The notes under the pieces: model-generated
The model's database searches: none
What the model saw: only the letters and a program-made list of their open reading frames with translations
Told to the model about the DNA's origin: nothing
Position numbers and translations under genes: made by a program
Shown: piece by piece, positions 63,434-64,000 of the stretch
Position numbering within the stretch: position 1 is the first letter of the stretch
Layout: every line of letters begins with the position of its first letter
Origin: Mucilaginibacter straminoryzae
GTDB taxonomy: Bacteria > Bacteroidota > Bacteroidia > Sphingobacteriales > Sphingobacteriaceae
Direction: 5' to 3'
NCBI RefSeq assembly: GCF_022953055.1
Contig: NZ_JALJEJ010000002.1
Span: 778,692 to 842,691 of the forward strand
Length of the DNA: 64,000 nucleotides

Positions 63434-63457
63434 CAAGGGCCCCGCGAGGGGCCTTTT
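63434..63457 (+). terminator. terminator of moxR-tldDE operon
   Basis: AAGGGCCCC-GCGA-GGGGCCTTTTT, same core as at 27872-27893 after the other tldE copy. Confidence 0.9.
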
Positions 63458-63496
63458 TATTTTACAGGATTATCTTCGAACATATTCTACTATTTC

Positions 63497-63720
63497 TGTA
63501 GAGACACGAAACTTCGTATCTCCTTAACACGGTAAATGACACACCCTAACCCTTAAAGAGTGGAATACCTTATTCTGATGCTAAGGCAGTCGCTCGTTGT
63601 AGCGAGTGACACCATTGTTGATAGAATAATGGTCACTCGGCAGGGAGCCGAGCGACTGCTAAAGATTCTTCACTTCGTTCAGAATGACACTGTTTCTGTA
63701 GAGGCACGACACCTCGTGTC
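63497..63720. repeat. dispersed repeats downstream of tldE copy 3
   Basis: Hairpin GAGACACGAAACTTCGTATCTC (63501-63522); a 74-bp cruciform (63586-63659) with arms GCAGTCGCTCG and CGAGCGACTGC plus inner GTGACACCATT/AATGGTCAC; the type B-like element AGATTCTTCACTTCGTTCAG (63662-); and GAGGCACGACACCTCGTGTC (63701-63720). All belong to the families seen at 27739-27840 and 38365-38592, here in mostly inverted orientation. The rest of 63458-63799 shows no gene. Confidence 0.8.
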
Positions 63721-63799
63721 TCCGTATTAGATAAAGCGCACACCCCTGCTCCATCTCAAGAGCGGAAAATGTCGTATAAGGCAGTCGCTCGCTTATAGT

Positions 63800-64000
63800 G
63801 GCTGTTGCACAACTAAGGTACAATTAGTATCTTAAAGCATGCAAGGGAAGAAACATTATCAGGAGAAACTGTTTACCAACTTTCAATTGTCAGAGCGTAT
63901 TCCTTTAGATAATCTTTACAGGCGGCTTAAAGAGACTTTAGATTTACAGTTTTTGTATCCCACAACAGCGAAGTATTATGGCAAAGAAGGTCAGAAAAGT
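63800..64000 (+). mobile_element. left end of an insertion sequence (IS1182-type), truncated by window
   Basis: The stretch GGCTGTTGCACAACTAAGGT (63800-) looks like an IS terminal inverted repeat, 39 bp before a transposase ATG. It interrupts a repeat (GCAGTCGCTCGCTTATAG at 63781-63798, cf. 63586). The right end is outside the window. Confidence 0.75.
63839..64000 (+). CDS. IS1182-family transposase, N-terminal part
   Basis: From ATG 63839: M-Q-G-K-K-H-Y-Q-E-K-L-F, then R-R-L-K-E-T-L-D-L-Q-F-L and Y-Y-G-K-E-G-Q-K-S, typical of the N-terminus of DUF772-type/IS1182 transposases. 54 codons are visible, open at the window edge. Confidence 0.85.
   Translation, partial: MQGKKHYQEKLFTNFQLSERIPLDNLYRRLKETLDLQFLYPTTAKYYGKEGQKS

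Overview
The window is a chromosomal segment of a Bacteroidota bacterium, most likely Sphingobacteriaceae (Mucilaginibacter/Pedobacter type). This is inferred from the protein sequences, FTNC-type lipoboxes, mostly SD-free starts, TAnnTTTG-like -7 boxes, and a very high load of short palindromic intergenic repeats. It is mostly core metabolism with a few distinctive loci; no phage, CRISPR array or tRNA/rRNA gene was seen.

Layout. (1) 1-9344, minus strand: a partial methyltransferase, then a branched-chain amino-acid operon transcribed ilvD-ilvB-ilvN-ilvC-leuC-leuD-leuB, without leuA. A GC-rich palindromic repeat sits in nearly every gap, and two copies lie inside coding sequence (ilvN and leuC N-termini). 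(2) 9652-15049: an ABC ATPase, a beta-barrel/anti-sigma/ECF-sigma operon, an amidohydrolase split by an in-frame TGA, and a GNAT acetyltransferase. (3) 15050-25135, minus: a heme cluster hemA-hemCD(fusion)-hemB-hemL-[histidine kinase-response regulator-TPR protein]-hemE-hemJ, with a 2.3-copy tandem array (period about 350 bp) of composite repeats between hemE and hemJ. (4) 25380-38244: DoxX, hydrolase and metallohydrolase genes, a tldD-tldE pair (minus), parC (minus), two small genes, a second tldD (plus) and an aldose epimerase. (5) 38640-52678: envelope and housekeeping genes (RDD, LiaF-like, PspC, SDR, MlaE-MlaF, rRNA-type methyltransferase, lipoprotein, parE, cytidine deaminase, SGNH hydrolase, msrA) plus two paralogous NTF2-like secreted proteins. 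(6) 52052-63400: DUF4159 facing a tightly packed operon MoxR-DUF58-BatA-like-two large membrane proteins-tldD-tldE. (7) 63401-64000: terminator, repeats and the left end of an IS1182-type insertion sequence.

Most noteworthy: three TldD paralogues, all with Tat-like N-termini, all forced to start at TTG, and two of them paired with signal-less TldE. One pair is wired into a MoxR/DUF58/membrane-protein operon, which suggests an exported or envelope-associated TldD/E protease with a MoxR chaperone module. Second is a repeat family whose same arm always faces the neighbouring gene: its C-rich strand abuts stop codons, its G-rich strand precedes start codons, and in ilvN and leuC it has become N-terminal coding sequence (S-L-P-x-G-E-G-x-G-G-A).
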